Assembly: GCA_002405475.1 (NCBI GenBank)
Contig: DHLX01000008.1
Span: forward strand, 22,106-86,105
Source of the DNA: Burkholderiales bacterium UBA4657
GTDB lineage: Bacteria > Pseudomonadota > Gammaproteobacteria > Burkholderiales > Burkholderiaceae_E
Direction of reading: 5' to 3'
Length of the DNA stretch: 64,000 nt
Numbering within the stretch: the stretch's first letter is position 1; every line of letters begins with the position of its first letter. Below, piece by piece: positions 52,020-61,203 of this stretch. Under the pieces are notes generated by a model. The model was not told the DNA's origin. It did no database searches and worked only from the letters and a program-made list of their open reading frames with translations. Both the position numbers and the translations under genes were made by a program.

Positions 52020-53291
52020 TTAGTCCAAGATCTGATCAGCCTCGAGATCGAGGTCTGGAATATGCGAAAACGCAATGCGCATGGGCGCCGCTTGCAAGGC
52101 ACTATGTGCAGCACCAAAATAGATCGTTCCCTTGCCATATTTCAGGTTGAGATGATCGAGTGCCTGGTCGAGTCTGCCGCAATGATTGTCATCGAACAAG
52201 CTACGCGTACAGCTAGCAGCACTACTTAGCTGTACTAGTGTGACCGCAACAAAAAATGGCTGCATATCTTGCTGCGATGAACGTCGGGTACCCGATATAA
52301 GCCGTGGGTAACGATGCCAGGCAAGCTGTAGCACCTGTAGCAAGCTGCGTGTTTCGGCCGTGGCATCGAGTGCCACTTCTTCGCTCCAGCCCGCGCGTTG
52401 CCCCTGATGGTTGCGAAATTTCAAAGTCAGACAAAATCGGCTGGCAACCAGATGATAGGCGCGCAAACGCATGGCGGCTTTTTGCAACAAGCGGTTGGCT
52501 ACAGCCCAGGCGCCGGGTTCATGACGCAAATGTGGTGGCAATACGTGTGAATGCCCAACACTCGAACGCTGGCTATTACCAGGGGTGTCGAACTTTCCAC
52601 GCAGCCGGTCGTACATCAATTGCCCGGCTATACCGCGCCAGGCTACGCGCAATTGTTCCGGTGTGGCAGCACAAAGCTGCTGTACCGTTTCAATACCACA
52701 AGCCAATAAGCGTGCTTCCATCCGTGTACCAATACCGTTCAGATCACGCAGTTTCAGCGCATACAGTACTTCGGGCAGATCGTGCTGTTCAATGACGCTC
52801 AGGCCATCGGGCTTTTGCAGGTTAGAGGCTACTTTCGCCAGATAAACATTGGGAGCAATGCCAATCGACGAGCGTAAATACGGCCCACCGCCAGCCGCAA
52901 TGGTGTGCTTGATGGATTGCGCCAATTGCACGGCGCGGTCGCGTTGTTGGTCACGTCCACTCAAGGCACACCACATTTCGTCAATCGAACGTACCTGATT
53001 GACATGAACACACGATTCGACCAGTGTGACCAGCTTGTGATGCCATTGCACGTACAGTGCCGGGCGTGCCGGCACCAGCACCAGGTCAGGACAACGCTGC
53101 CGCGCCTCACGCACCAGCGTGCCGGTTTTAATGCCAAAAGCACGCGCCTCGTAACTGGCGGCAATACAGCAGGTAGTATCCGTCAACATCGGCACGACTG
53201 CTAACGGACGACCACGCCAGGCCGGCTGCAGTTGCTGCTCAACCGAAGCAAAGTAGGCGTTGAAATCAATGTATAAGGCACGAAGTGTCAT
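52020..53291 (-). CDS. Y-family (DinB-like) translesion DNA polymerase
   Basis: A 423-aa translesion polymerase. Palm-domain motifs are LYIDFNAYFASVEQQLQPAW near the N-terminus, AASYEARAFGIKTGT, and VRSIDEMWCAL with the second acidic pair. SSIGIAPNVYLAKVASNLQKP and the LRDLNGIGTRMEARLLACG hairpin-helix-hairpin region follow, then a little-finger domain. It starts at MTLRALYIDF just downstream of a LexA-type box; a slightly earlier ATG lies inside that box and is rejected. The gene is followed immediately by dnaQ. It resembles Pol IV but is not a standard DinB; the exact subfamily is not resolved. Confidence 0.88.
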   Translation of the reverse strand: MTLRALYIDFNAYFASVEQQLQPAWRGRPLAVVPMLTDTTCCIAASYEARAFGIKTGTLVREARQRCPDLVLVPARPALYVQWHHKLVTLVESCVHVNQVRSIDEMWCALSGRDQQRDRAVQLAQSIKHTIAAGGGPYLRSSIGIAPNVYLAKVASNLQKPDGLSVIEQHDLPEVLYALKLRDLNGIGTRMEARLLACGIETVQQLCAATPEQLRVAWRGIAGQLMYDRLRGKFDTPGNSQRSSVGHSHVLPPHLRHEPGAWAVANRLLQKAAMRLRAYHLVASRFCLTLKFRNHQGQRAGWSEEVALDATAETRSLLQVLQLAWHRYPRLISGTRRSSQQDMQPFFVAVTLVQLSSAASCTRSLFDDNHCGRLDQALDHLNLKYGKGTIYFGAAHSALQAAPMRIAFSHIPDLDLEADQILD

Positions 53292-53298
53292 ATTTATA

Positions 53299-53314
53299 CT
53301 GTACATTTATACAG
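53299..53314. promoter_or_regulatory. LexA (SOS) box
   Basis: CTGT-ACATTTAT-ACAG fits the CTGT-N8-ACAG SOS consensus and extends as TA-CTGT...ACAG-TT. It lies 7 bp upstream of the polymerase ATG, overlapping its probable promoter, so LexA binding should repress the polymerase-dnaQ pair. Confidence 0.8.
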
Positions 53315-53433
53315 TTATTGGCGCAAGTTTTTGTGTTGATTCCGGTTTTTGAAAACCAGCCACCCGGAAATTGAGTACAACCCGGCTCGAAGCGCGTTTG
53401 CTAGAATCGAACTCGCTATTAAAGGGGAGCTGA

Positions 53434-55074
53434 ATGAAAAAATACTGGCAAGCAGCTCTGCTGTGCTTGGTCTGGTTAGTGACGTCTGCCGGGTCTGTAT
53501 TCGCGCAAGGCAATAACTTTTCTCTGTCGCTACAGTCGGCTTCCGAAACCGCTGGCGCTGCTGCCCCAGCCACCCTGCGTCTGCTCAATCGCGACATTGC
53601 CACTCTGCGCGCCCCCTTGGGTGGTCTGACGCCGCAAGAGCGTGTGGAGCGTGCACGACAGCGCTTTCATAATCTGCCCGATGGCGCTGTTGATCTGCCG
53701 ATCAAAGCAGTGCCGTTCGAGTTTGAGCAAACCCCGGGCATACAGTTCATGTTCGGCGAGTACAAACTGTTCGTGTTACTTGAAGCAGACCTCGATGTCG
53801 AAAGCCAGCAAACTCTGGAAAATCTGACGCCCGAAACATTGAGACGACTCCAGGAACTGCGTAGCACGTGGCACGCCACCCGTGACCGCCCGCTATTGCT
53901 CCAGGGGCTACTCAAAACGGTTATAGCCAGCGTCGTGCTCGGCTTATTTTTATGGGGTCTGGCACGCATTACCCGACGAGTTGTAGGCTGGCTCGAAGGC
54001 TGGCGCGACCGCATCGCTGTCAGCAGTCCGGATGTGGATTGGCGCGAATTGCTGGCGCGACTGATCGTCGGCAGCATGCAGCTACTGCAATGGCTGGTGA
54101 TTTTGCTGGTGCTGTATTCCTGGGTACATTTTGTTTTGTCGAGCTTTCTCATTACCCAACCGCTGGCGCAGGCACTGGGTGAATGGTTCTGGGAACAATT
54201 GAGGTGGGTGGGAAGCGGCGTCCTGCACAGCATTCCAAGCTTAATGACTGTCATAATTGTGCTGGTCTTGACCCGTGCCGTCACCGATGTACTGGGGTAT
54301 TTTTTTAATGCCGTACAACGCGGGCGACTGCAACTGCCTTTTTTGCATCCGGAAACCACGACGGCAACACGACGCATTACTATTTTTATCGTCTGGGGTT
54401 TGGGTATCGCCATTGCTTATCCTTATCTTCCCGGCTCCAATAGCGAAGCCTTCAAAGGACTGTCGGTACTGTTTGGCATTATGGTCACGCTGGGTTCGGC
54501 CGGACTGGTGACACAAGCCATGAGTGGACTGGTGGTTATTTATGCACGCGCTTTACGCAAGGGCGACTTTGTTCAGGTCAATGGAGTACAAGGGGTCGTG
54601 ACCGAAATTGCGTCGCTGGCCACGAAAATTGTCAATGTGCATAACGAAGAAATCACCATCCCAAATGCAGTCCTGGTCTCGTCCCCGATTCATAATTATT
54701 CAAAAACAGGTATCACTTCCCTGACCACCAGTGTCACCATCGGCTACGATACCCCTTGGCGTCAGGTGCATGCCATGCTCTTGGAAGCCGCCGCGAAAAC
54801 ACCGGGGGTGCTGTCGCAGCCAGCACCGCGGGTGTACCAGCGTTCACTATCAGACTTTTATATTGAGTATGAACTTTTCGTCGCGATAGACCGCACGGCG
54901 GCACGAACCGCACTACAATCCACGCTGCATGCCTGCATTCAGGATGCCTTTAACGAACACGGCGTACAGATCATGTCGCCCCATTTCGAAATGCAACCCG
55001 AAGGCAAAGTGGTCGTAGCCAAAGCAGATTGGTATAAAACGCCAGCACACGCACCGACTTCATCAGGAGATTAA
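53434..55074 (+). CDS. MscS-family mechanosensitive channel
   Basis: A 546-aa inner-membrane channel. A signal peptide (ending FAQ near residue 25) and a periplasmic domain of about 130 residues precede several membrane helices (about 155-375). The MscS pore and beta domain follow: MVTLGSAGLVTQAMSGLVVI, then LRKGDFVQVNGVQGVVTEIA, EEITIPNAVLVSSPIHNYSK. The cytoplasmic C-terminus ends the protein. It likely opens under membrane tension to release solutes during osmotic downshock. GGGGAG precedes the ATG. A transporter gene follows by 7 nt. Confidence 0.9.
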   Translation: MKKYWQAALLCLVWLVTSAGSVFAQGNNFSLSLQSASETAGAAAPATLRLLNRDIATLRAPLGGLTPQERVERARQRFHNLPDGAVDLPIKAVPFEFEQTPGIQFMFGEYKLFVLLEADLDVESQQTLENLTPETLRRLQELRSTWHATRDRPLLLQGLLKTVIASVVLGLFLWGLARITRRVVGWLEGWRDRIAVSSPDVDWRELLARLIVGSMQLLQWLVILLVLYSWVHFVLSSFLITQPLAQALGEWFWEQLRWVGSGVLHSIPSLMTVIIVLVLTRAVTDVLGYFFNAVQRGRLQLPFLHPETTTATRRITIFIVWGLGIAIAYPYLPGSNSEAFKGLSVLFGIMVTLGSAGLVTQAMSGLVVIYARALRKGDFVQVNGVQGVVTEIASLATKIVNVHNEEITIPNAVLVSSPIHNYSKTGITSLTTSVTIGYDTPWRQVHAMLLEAAAKTPGVLSQPAPRVYQRSLSDFYIEYELFVAIDRTAARTALQSTLHACIQDAFNEHGVQIMSPHFEMQPEGKVVVAKADWYKTPAHAPTSSGD

Positions 55075-55081
55075 CGTCATC

Positions 55082-56407
55082 ATGGAAAGCTTACTCATAC
55101 TGCTGCAGGGCCTCATGGTCATTGGCCTGATTGCTGTCGGCGTACATTACAAAGGTATGGCCATCGGCCTATTCGGTGCTGTCGGCGTTCTGGCATTCGC
55201 GCTGTTATTCCAGATTGCGCCCGGTAGCGTACCGCTGAGCGCGATGTTAATTATCATGACCGTGGTAACGGCAGCAGGAGCCATGCAACTGGCGGGGGGT
55301 ATTGATTATCTGGTCAGTCTGGCGCAAAAAGTCATTCGCCGCTTTCCGCGTCAGATTACTTATGTCGCCCCACTTACCACGTACGGCTTTTGTGCTGGTG
55401 CTGGCACCGGCAATATTTACTACTCGCTCATGCCGGTCATTTATGAAGTCTCGTATGCCAACAAGGTGCGCCCCGAACGTCCTTTAGCCTTGGCGGCCAC
55501 TGCCGGGCAACTGGCCATCACCTCCAGCCCGGTGTCAGCAGCGACTGCCGCCATGGTGGGCTTGCTTGCGCCTTTGGGTTTCAAGATTACCGACATTCTG
55601 GCCATTACTGTGCCGGCCTCTATTGTAGCCATTGTGGTCGCGGCTTTCATTATGAACAAAGTGGGCAGCGAACTCTCGAATGATGCCGAATATCTCAGAA
55701 GGCTGGCTGCCGGAGAAATTGCTCCGCCGCCCGACGCTGAGGGTAAAACAGTAACGCCTGAAGGCAAACGCTCGGCACTGATTTTTTTGCTCGGAGTCGC
55801 GTTCATTATCTGCGCCGGCATTTTCGAAGAATTGCGCCCCCACGTCTTAGCCAAGGGCAAAATGATCGAGATTGATCTGTCGCAGCTGATACAAATCACC
55901 ATGTTCACCGTGGCTGCGCTCATTACCGCGTTCTGTCGCATTAAGGCCGGGGATATTGTCAAAAGCCCCTTGTTCGATTCCGGCATGGTGGCGGTGGTAG
56001 CACTGTTTGGTGTCGCCTGGATGGCGAATACTTTTATTGCGGCACATGAAGCCAGCATCGTCGGCGGCTTGGGTGAACTGGCACGCCAGACACCGCTCAT
56101 GATTGCCGTCGCGCTATTTGCGGTTGCTGCCATGACGACCAGCCAGTCGAGTGCCACTTTTTCCATCATACCGATAGGTATTGCGCTGGGCTTGTCACCG
56201 GGAACACTGGCCGCGATGTGGCCTGCTGTCGTGGGCGTTTTTTTCTTGCCGACCAATGGTGCACAAATTGCCACGGTTGAACTCGATGCCACCGGCACCA
56301 CCCGTATCGGCAGTGCGGTTATCAACCACTCCTTTCTGTTGCCGGTCTTCATTTATGCCGTGGTGGCAGTAGCGGTGGGCTTGCTGCTGAGTACCTTGTA
56401 CCGTTGA
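55082..56407 (+). CDS. Anaerobic C4-dicarboxylate transporter, DcuA/DcuB family
   Basis: A 441-aa inner-membrane carrier with about ten to twelve helices. LAATAGQLAITSSPVSAATA and the C-terminal VVGVFFLPTNGAQIATVELD are characteristic of the DcuA/B family, which exchange fumarate, malate, aspartate or succinate. Gene order (MscS, this carrier, N-formylglutamate amidohydrolase family enzyme) suggests a possible role with amino-dicarboxylates, but the substrate cannot be fixed. It follows mscS by 7 nt and precedes the next gene by 7 nt. Confidence 0.86.
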   Translation: MESLLILLQGLMVIGLIAVGVHYKGMAIGLFGAVGVLAFALLFQIAPGSVPLSAMLIIMTVVTAAGAMQLAGGIDYLVSLAQKVIRRFPRQITYVAPLTTYGFCAGAGTGNIYYSLMPVIYEVSYANKVRPERPLALAATAGQLAITSSPVSAATAAMVGLLAPLGFKITDILAITVPASIVAIVVAAFIMNKVGSELSNDAEYLRRLAAGEIAPPPDAEGKTVTPEGKRSALIFLLGVAFIICAGIFEELRPHVLAKGKMIEIDLSQLIQITMFTVAALITAFCRIKAGDIVKSPLFDSGMVAVVALFGVAWMANTFIAAHEASIVGGLGELARQTPLMIAVALFAVAAMTTSQSSATFSIIPIGIALGLSPGTLAAMWPAVVGVFFLPTNGAQIATVELDATGTTRIGSAVINHSFLLPVFIYAVVAVAVGLLLSTLYR

Positions 56408-56414
56408 GCTGAGC

Positions 56415-57497
56415 ATGAACCCATCGCTACTCTGGATTGATGCGGATCGGAAGTTTGGTTTTGAGGATCTGGTTTTTTTTCAGGGACGCGGAACACAGGA
56501 TTTTGCTGCACGGGCGGCGCACATTGACACCATCGTACTGGGGCCGCATGCCAGCGCCGCCTTCCCGGTCGAATTGCAAGACTTTATTGCCCCGGATCTG
56601 ACGCTGCGTAAGCAATGCGATTTTTCCGACATCATCACCGCCAGTCTGGGTCGTGCCTGGGTCGAGGCAGACCCTCATGTGGTGTATGTAGAAAACCCCA
56701 TGTCCCGTCTGATTCAGGACCCGAATCGTGCCCCCGCCACCGACCCCATGGGCGCTTTACGCGAGTTTTATCAACGTCTGAAAGAACAGCGTGCCGGTGC
56801 CAAGATCAGTTTTTCCGGTGTCGATGCTATACGCCCTATTACTTTCAGTGGCGAACAGGTATTGGTCGAACCTGTCAACCACCAGCAGTGGCAGGTACTG
56901 GAAGGCATTCTGTCCTCTGCGGTGCGTCGTGGTGTTGAAGTTTATACCGAGTGTTGTGAACAGGTTTTATTCCAGCTTCTCGCGGCGCGCGCGCCCGAGG
57001 CTCCCCTGTTGCTCATCAGCCTGCACGACACCATGAATACCAAAATGCGTGACGATGGTGCCATAGTGATTGAACGTCCAGTCGCAGACCGGCTGCCACG
57101 CTGGATCAACTTTGGCAATGGGGGCAACACCGAGGGCGAAGTAGATAATGAGCCTGTCACACTTGACGCAGGCACTTTACGTCGCCTGGCCAGCGCCTGG
57201 GCCGATGCCCTCGGGCTGGAGGGTGCAGAACGTGACGAGAGTATCTGGTTGAATCGGCCTTATAAAGGCGCTTTCGAGACACGACATTTTGGTGCCAGGC
57301 TTAGAACACGACAAAACCCGGCAGTGGGTGCGGTGCAAGTCGAGTTTTTGCGCGAGACCTTATTAGGCCGTGCTGCCGTGGAAAAATTATACCAGCCCGG
57401 TAGTGACTGGCCTGCGGTCGATAGCGCGCATATAAACGCTATTGCCAAGCTGATGGCCAAAGCCGGACAAGCCTTGCGTACAACAACGCCCGCATGA
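56415..57497 (+). CDS. N-formylglutamate amidohydrolase family protein
   Basis: A 360-aa soluble enzyme. VENPMSRLIQDPNRAP, LISLHDTMNTKM with its His, NRPYKGAFETRHFG and VQVEFLRETLLG are the blocks shared by N-formylglutamate amidohydrolases, which release formate and glutamate at the end of one histidine degradation route. No other hut genes are near, so another N-acyl or N-formyl substrate is possible. It follows the Dcu-type carrier by 7 nt and precedes an outer-membrane protein gene. Confidence 0.82.
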   Translation: MNPSLLWIDADRKFGFEDLVFFQGRGTQDFAARAAHIDTIVLGPHASAAFPVELQDFIAPDLTLRKQCDFSDIITASLGRAWVEADPHVVYVENPMSRLIQDPNRAPATDPMGALREFYQRLKEQRAGAKISFSGVDAIRPITFSGEQVLVEPVNHQQWQVLEGILSSAVRRGVEVYTECCEQVLFQLLAARAPEAPLLLISLHDTMNTKMRDDGAIVIERPVADRLPRWINFGNGGNTEGEVDNEPVTLDAGTLRRLASAWADALGLEGAERDESIWLNRPYKGAFETRHFGARLRTRQNPAVGAVQVEFLRETLLGRAAVEKLYQPGSDWPAVDSAHINAIAKLMAKAGQALRTTTPA

Positions 57498-57543
57498 CAG
57501 GTAACTACTCATCTCCCCTTCACTTTCAACTGAAAGCCCCCTC

Positions 57544-58272
57544 ATGACACTTCGCACCCTTCCCTTGCTGTTATCCGGTTTATGTCTGCTCCCCATCAGC
57601 CATGCACAGCAGGTACGCGGCGTTAACCCTGCCGATATTGACAGCCGTTTTGATGTCATTGCCAAAAGCATCAAGTTAGATGGTGGCGGCACCAGCAATA
57701 GCCTGACTCTCAAATACGACTACAAACTGAACAACTACTGGGGTCTCAACTTTGAGTTCCCGACTTACACCCGTTTATCCAGTCCAAGGCTGTCTGCGAG
57801 TGGCAATGGTGATTTATTCGCGCGCGCGCGCTGGATTACCCCCGGTGCGGCAGGCTGGACTTATGGCGCGTCAGCCGAAGTGGTCTTGCCCACGGCCAGT
57901 AAAGATCCTCTGGGTACGGGTCGGTATCAGCTCAATGTCGCGGGTTTGGTTGTACGTGCCGTATCCTCGCGTTTCATATTGGCCGGTGCCGTCAAACAAA
58001 CCACGTCAGTGGGGGGCGATGACAAGCGCCCCAGTTTCAGCAACACCGATATCCGCATTGTTCCAGTATTCATTCTCGATGATGGCTGGGCTATCAACGG
58101 TGAGTTACGCCAGACCTGGGAACACAAAACCCACACCACTTGGCAAAAAGCAGAAGTCGTACTCAGTAAACAGCTATCGACACAGTGGGGCAGCTCGCTT
58201 TCCTATAGCCGCGACTTCGGCGACCGCAAAGACCGTGGGGCTTTTTCGCTGGCGCTAAAATATTTCTTTTGA
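57544..58272 (+). CDS. Outer-membrane beta-barrel protein of unknown function
   Basis: A 242-aa exported protein. A signal peptide ends SHA near residue 21. The rest alternates polar and hydrophobic residues as in beta strands (SLTLKYDYKLNNYWGLNFEF, WTYGASAEVVLPTA, RYQLNVAGLVVRAV) and ends in SLALKYFF, with the terminal Phe used for BAM recognition. It is the last gene of the mscS-led block, 46 nt behind the amidohydrolase gene, and may be an uptake pore for the same substrate. No family name recognised. Confidence 0.8.
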   Translation: MTLRTLPLLLSGLCLLPISHAQQVRGVNPADIDSRFDVIAKSIKLDGGGTSNSLTLKYDYKLNNYWGLNFEFPTYTRLSSPRLSASGNGDLFARARWITPGAAGWTYGASAEVVLPTASKDPLGTGRYQLNVAGLVVRAVSSRFILAGAVKQTTSVGGDDKRPSFSNTDIRIVPVFILDDGWAINGELRQTWEHKTHTTWQKAEVVLSKQLSTQWGSSLSYSRDFGDRKDRGAFSLALKYFF

Positions 58273-58292
58273 GTCTGGCAGTACCGACATAA

Positions 58293-58327
58293 AAACAGGG
58301 CAGCGTCATTCTGGCACTGCCCTGTTT
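58293..58327. terminator. Bidirectional terminator between OMP gene and sulfatase gene
   Basis: AAACAGGGCAG (58293-58303) and CTGCCCTGTTT (58317-58327) form an 11-bp perfect stem with A/T ends on both sides. It separates two convergent genes and can serve both. Confidence 0.88.
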
Positions 58328-58349
58328 GTTACTGCTTATCAAAGGCTTA

Positions 58350-59882
58350 TTACTTGGTCGTCGCCTTTAATGTTCCACTGGCCTGACGTGGTGGAAATTC
58401 TTTCAGCGTCGCCATATGTGCCGCAATGGCGTCATACACCTGACCGCCCCAGGCTACGCCCAATTGCATCGCCATATCGTCGGCTTTCTGGCCACCGCGC
58501 TGCTCATACGGGTCCATACGCAGGTTGAAAAGCTTGGCCGAAGGCTTCAGATAGTCGAAGAAGCCGTCGCGCACCTGGAAGTGCGATTTCCAAGGGCCAA
58601 TACGAATCGCACCCAGATCATTTTCATTGTAGTAGTACACAATGTTGCGCTTCGAGGGCGCATTCGTCGTCCAATGTTCGAGATTGTTCACCCCGTCGAT
58701 ATGCACCTTATGCGACTGGCGCAATTTGCTAGCAACATCGCCGGCACCAGCGGCAGCCGCCAGCGTAGTAAACATGTCTTCGAAGGTCTGAATGCCGTTC
58801 GAGACTTTGCCGGCCGGTATTTTTGCTGGCCAACGTACCAGCATCGGTACCCGCACCCCACCTTCCCAGGTAGTGGCCTTTTCGCCGCGGAACGGCGTGG
58901 TACCGCCATCGGGCCACCAGGCTGACATAGCGCCGTTGTCGGTGGTGTAAACCACAATGGTGTTGTTGGCGATTTTCAGATCATCCAACTGCTTCAAGAG
59001 TTCGCCCACATGCCCGTCATGCTCCATGACCCCACTGCCGTAGATGTCGAACGATGAAGAGTAAGGGGTCGCCAAATGGCGTGACTTTGCCTTGAGGTGC
59101 GTATAAATATGCATGCGGCTTGAAGCATGCCAGACAAAAAACGGTTGCTTGTCCTGAGCAGCGCGCTGAATAAAATTCTTGGTGCGTGCAACGAATTCTT
59201 CATCCACTGTTTCCATACGTTTGCTGGTCAGGGGGCCGGTATCCTTGCAACGCTGCTTGCCTACCGGACCAAAGCGTCCGTCATCCGTCCGGTCATCAAC
59301 CTGGGTTGCCACACAGTCGAGTACCCCGCGCGGTTTGTAGCGCTGGTCAAACCCAGGAGTTTTCGGCCACTCGGGCAGTTCCGGTTCTTCTTCTGTATTC
59401 AGGTGGTACAGGTTGCCGAAAAATTCATCAAAGCCATTGACCGTAGGCAAATGACTGTTGCGGTCACCCAAATGGTTTTTGCCGAACTGAGCGGTGCGAT
59501 AACCCAATTCCTTGAGTACCACCGCGAGGGTCGGGTCACGCTGATCCAGACCCACCGGTGAACCCGGCAAGCCTACCGTGGTCAGGCCAGTACGAATCGG
59601 CATCTGCCCGGTAATGAAGGCGGCACGCGACGGTGTACTGGTGGGGTGCGAATACTGGTCGGTAAACAATATGCCCTCACGCGCAATACGGTCGATATTG
59701 GGCGTTGGCACCATGAGGCCATGACTGTAAGCACCGACGTTGCTGATGCCGAGGTCGTCGGACATGATGACCAGAATATTCGGGCGTTGGGGCGCACTTT
59801 GTGCATGCGCCACGCCCCCGAGAGCCATGCTGACGGCCAACGCGAGCAGGCGGGGTTTAAATTGAAGCCTGGATGTGGACAC
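58350..59882 (-). CDS. Periplasmic Ser-type sulfatase (arylsulfatase family)
   Basis: A 510-aa exported sulfatase. The signal peptide ends AHA before QSAPQ (about residue 27). The metal-binding Asp pair is in ILVIMSDDLGISNVG. The active-site motif is S82-T-P-S-R86, with Ser rather than Cys as the residue converted to formylglycine. Further sites are QFGKNHLGD and VVYTTDNGAMSAWW. It hydrolyses sulfate esters; the natural substrate is unknown. Ser-type sulfatases need a radical-SAM maturase, and one is encoded directly upstream (27 nt). Start is GTG with AGGAGG 6 nt before. Confidence 0.9.
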   Translation of the reverse strand: MSTSRLQFKPRLLALAVSMALGGVAHAQSAPQRPNILVIMSDDLGISNVGAYSHGLMVPTPNIDRIAREGILFTDQYSHPTSTPSRAAFITGQMPIRTGLTTVGLPGSPVGLDQRDPTLAVVLKELGYRTAQFGKNHLGDRNSHLPTVNGFDEFFGNLYHLNTEEEPELPEWPKTPGFDQRYKPRGVLDCVATQVDDRTDDGRFGPVGKQRCKDTGPLTSKRMETVDEEFVARTKNFIQRAAQDKQPFFVWHASSRMHIYTHLKAKSRHLATPYSSSFDIYGSGVMEHDGHVGELLKQLDDLKIANNTIVVYTTDNGAMSAWWPDGGTTPFRGEKATTWEGGVRVPMLVRWPAKIPAGKVSNGIQTFEDMFTTLAAAAGAGDVASKLRQSHKVHIDGVNNLEHWTTNAPSKRNIVYYYNENDLGAIRIGPWKSHFQVRDGFFDYLKPSAKLFNLRMDPYEQRGGQKADDMAMQLGVAWGGQVYDAIAAHMATLKEFPPRQASGTLKATTK

Positions 59883-59909
59883 GGGTTTCCTCCTGTTGAT
59901 GGTTATGGA

Positions 59910-61196
59910 CTAACGAGCCAAACGCTGCCGAATCATCGGCATATCTCTTTGTACCCGCGCATAAAAACGCTTCAGCGCTTCACAAAGATAATTCAGACCG
60001 GGTTCGCCCTCGGGTGTTTTGAGCAGGCGATTTTTCGGGCATTCGCCCCAGCACAGATTCAATACGCTGCAATCACGACAATACTGCGGCAGACTATCGC
60101 GCTTGGCCAGGCCAAACGCCACCTGCTTGGCAGAAAAGGCCATATCGCCTTCATGACTGTCACGGATATTACCCAACAGGTATTCCGGGTAAACAAAATG
60201 GTCACAACTATAAACATTGCCGTTGTGCTCCAGCGCCAGCGCTTTGCCACAGACCGGTGCCGAAACGCACATTTGTGCCGGCAGCCCGAGCGATTGCGCC
60301 ACCGCCGTTTCAAACAGATTGACATGAACACGTCCAAAGTCGTGCGCCAGCCATTCATCCCAGACGGTGCAGAGAAAATCACCATAGTCGCGGGCATCAA
60401 CCGACCATTCAGTGACAATAGAAGCTGGATGCTCAGGGCGTGAACGTTCTGCCCCTACTACAGGAGCACTGGTGTCGCTCAGGTTCGGGGCGCGCTGTTT
60501 GAAAGTACGCGGCTCGACACACGGGGTCAATTGAATGCGATAGGTACCGGCAATACTGGTCAAACTGCGCCAGACTTCCAGCGGGCGCCGTGCGCTGTCA
60601 CGATTGACCACACACAGCAAGGCAAAGGGGACTTCATGACGTGCCAGAATATGGGCAGCACGAATGACCTTGTCATAAGTTGGCGTACCGCCCTTGGTCG
60701 GGCGATATTTGTCGTGCAAGTCCTGCGGGCCGTCCAGGCTCAAGCCAACGAAAAACTGATGCTGTTTGAGAAAAGCACCCCAGTCGTCATCTATCAGCAG
60801 ACCATTGGTTTGCAAATCATTTTCAATGCGCTGGCCGGGCTTGCGATGGCGATTTTGCAAGGCAATGACTTTTTCAAAAAAAGCCAGCCCCATAATGGTG
60901 GGCTCGCCGCCTTGCCAGGAAAAAACCACCTCGTCGCCGGTTTGCGCCTCGATATATTGGCGAATATGTTGCTCAAGCAGGTCGTCAGCCAGGCGCGGAT
61001 TGGATTGATGACCGAGTAATTCGCCTTTATGCAGATAAAAGCAGTAGGGGCAGTCCAGGTTGCATAGAGAACCGGTCGGCTTGATCATCGTGTGAAAGCG
61101 ATAATGCCGACCCGCTGGCAGTATCGGCAAACGATGGATCGGCCAGGCACGACGCTGGGTCGTGTCAGAGGCTGAGACAGAGGCAGAACTGGTCAC
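59910..61196 (-). CDS. Anaerobic sulfatase-maturating enzyme, radical SAM
   Basis: A 428-aa radical-SAM protein. FHTMIKPTGSLCNLDCPYC holds the SAM cluster cysteines C45, C49 and C52; VVFSWQGGEPTIMGLAFF binds SAM. The C-terminal SPASM domain has C-rich blocks: PVCGKALALEHNGNVYSCDH and YCRDCSVLNLCWGECPKN, for two more 4Fe-4S clusters. It oxidises the sulfatase Ser (or Cys) to formylglycine in the cytoplasm. The GTG start gives an N-terminal extension of about 30 residues; ATG at MIKPTG would be too short. It lies between the porin gene (7 nt away) and the sulfatase gene. Confidence 0.92.
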   Translation of the reverse strand: MTSSASVSASDTTQRRAWPIHRLPILPAGRHYRFHTMIKPTGSLCNLDCPYCFYLHKGELLGHQSNPRLADDLLEQHIRQYIEAQTGDEVVFSWQGGEPTIMGLAFFEKVIALQNRHRKPGQRIENDLQTNGLLIDDDWGAFLKQHQFFVGLSLDGPQDLHDKYRPTKGGTPTYDKVIRAAHILARHEVPFALLCVVNRDSARRPLEVWRSLTSIAGTYRIQLTPCVEPRTFKQRAPNLSDTSAPVVGAERSRPEHPASIVTEWSVDARDYGDFLCTVWDEWLAHDFGRVHVNLFETAVAQSLGLPAQMCVSAPVCGKALALEHNGNVYSCDHFVYPEYLLGNIRDSHEGDMAFSAKQVAFGLAKRDSLPQYCRDCSVLNLCWGECPKNRLLKTPEGEPGLNYLCEALKRFYARVQRDMPMIRQRLAR

Positions 61197-61203
61197 TGTT
61201 CGA

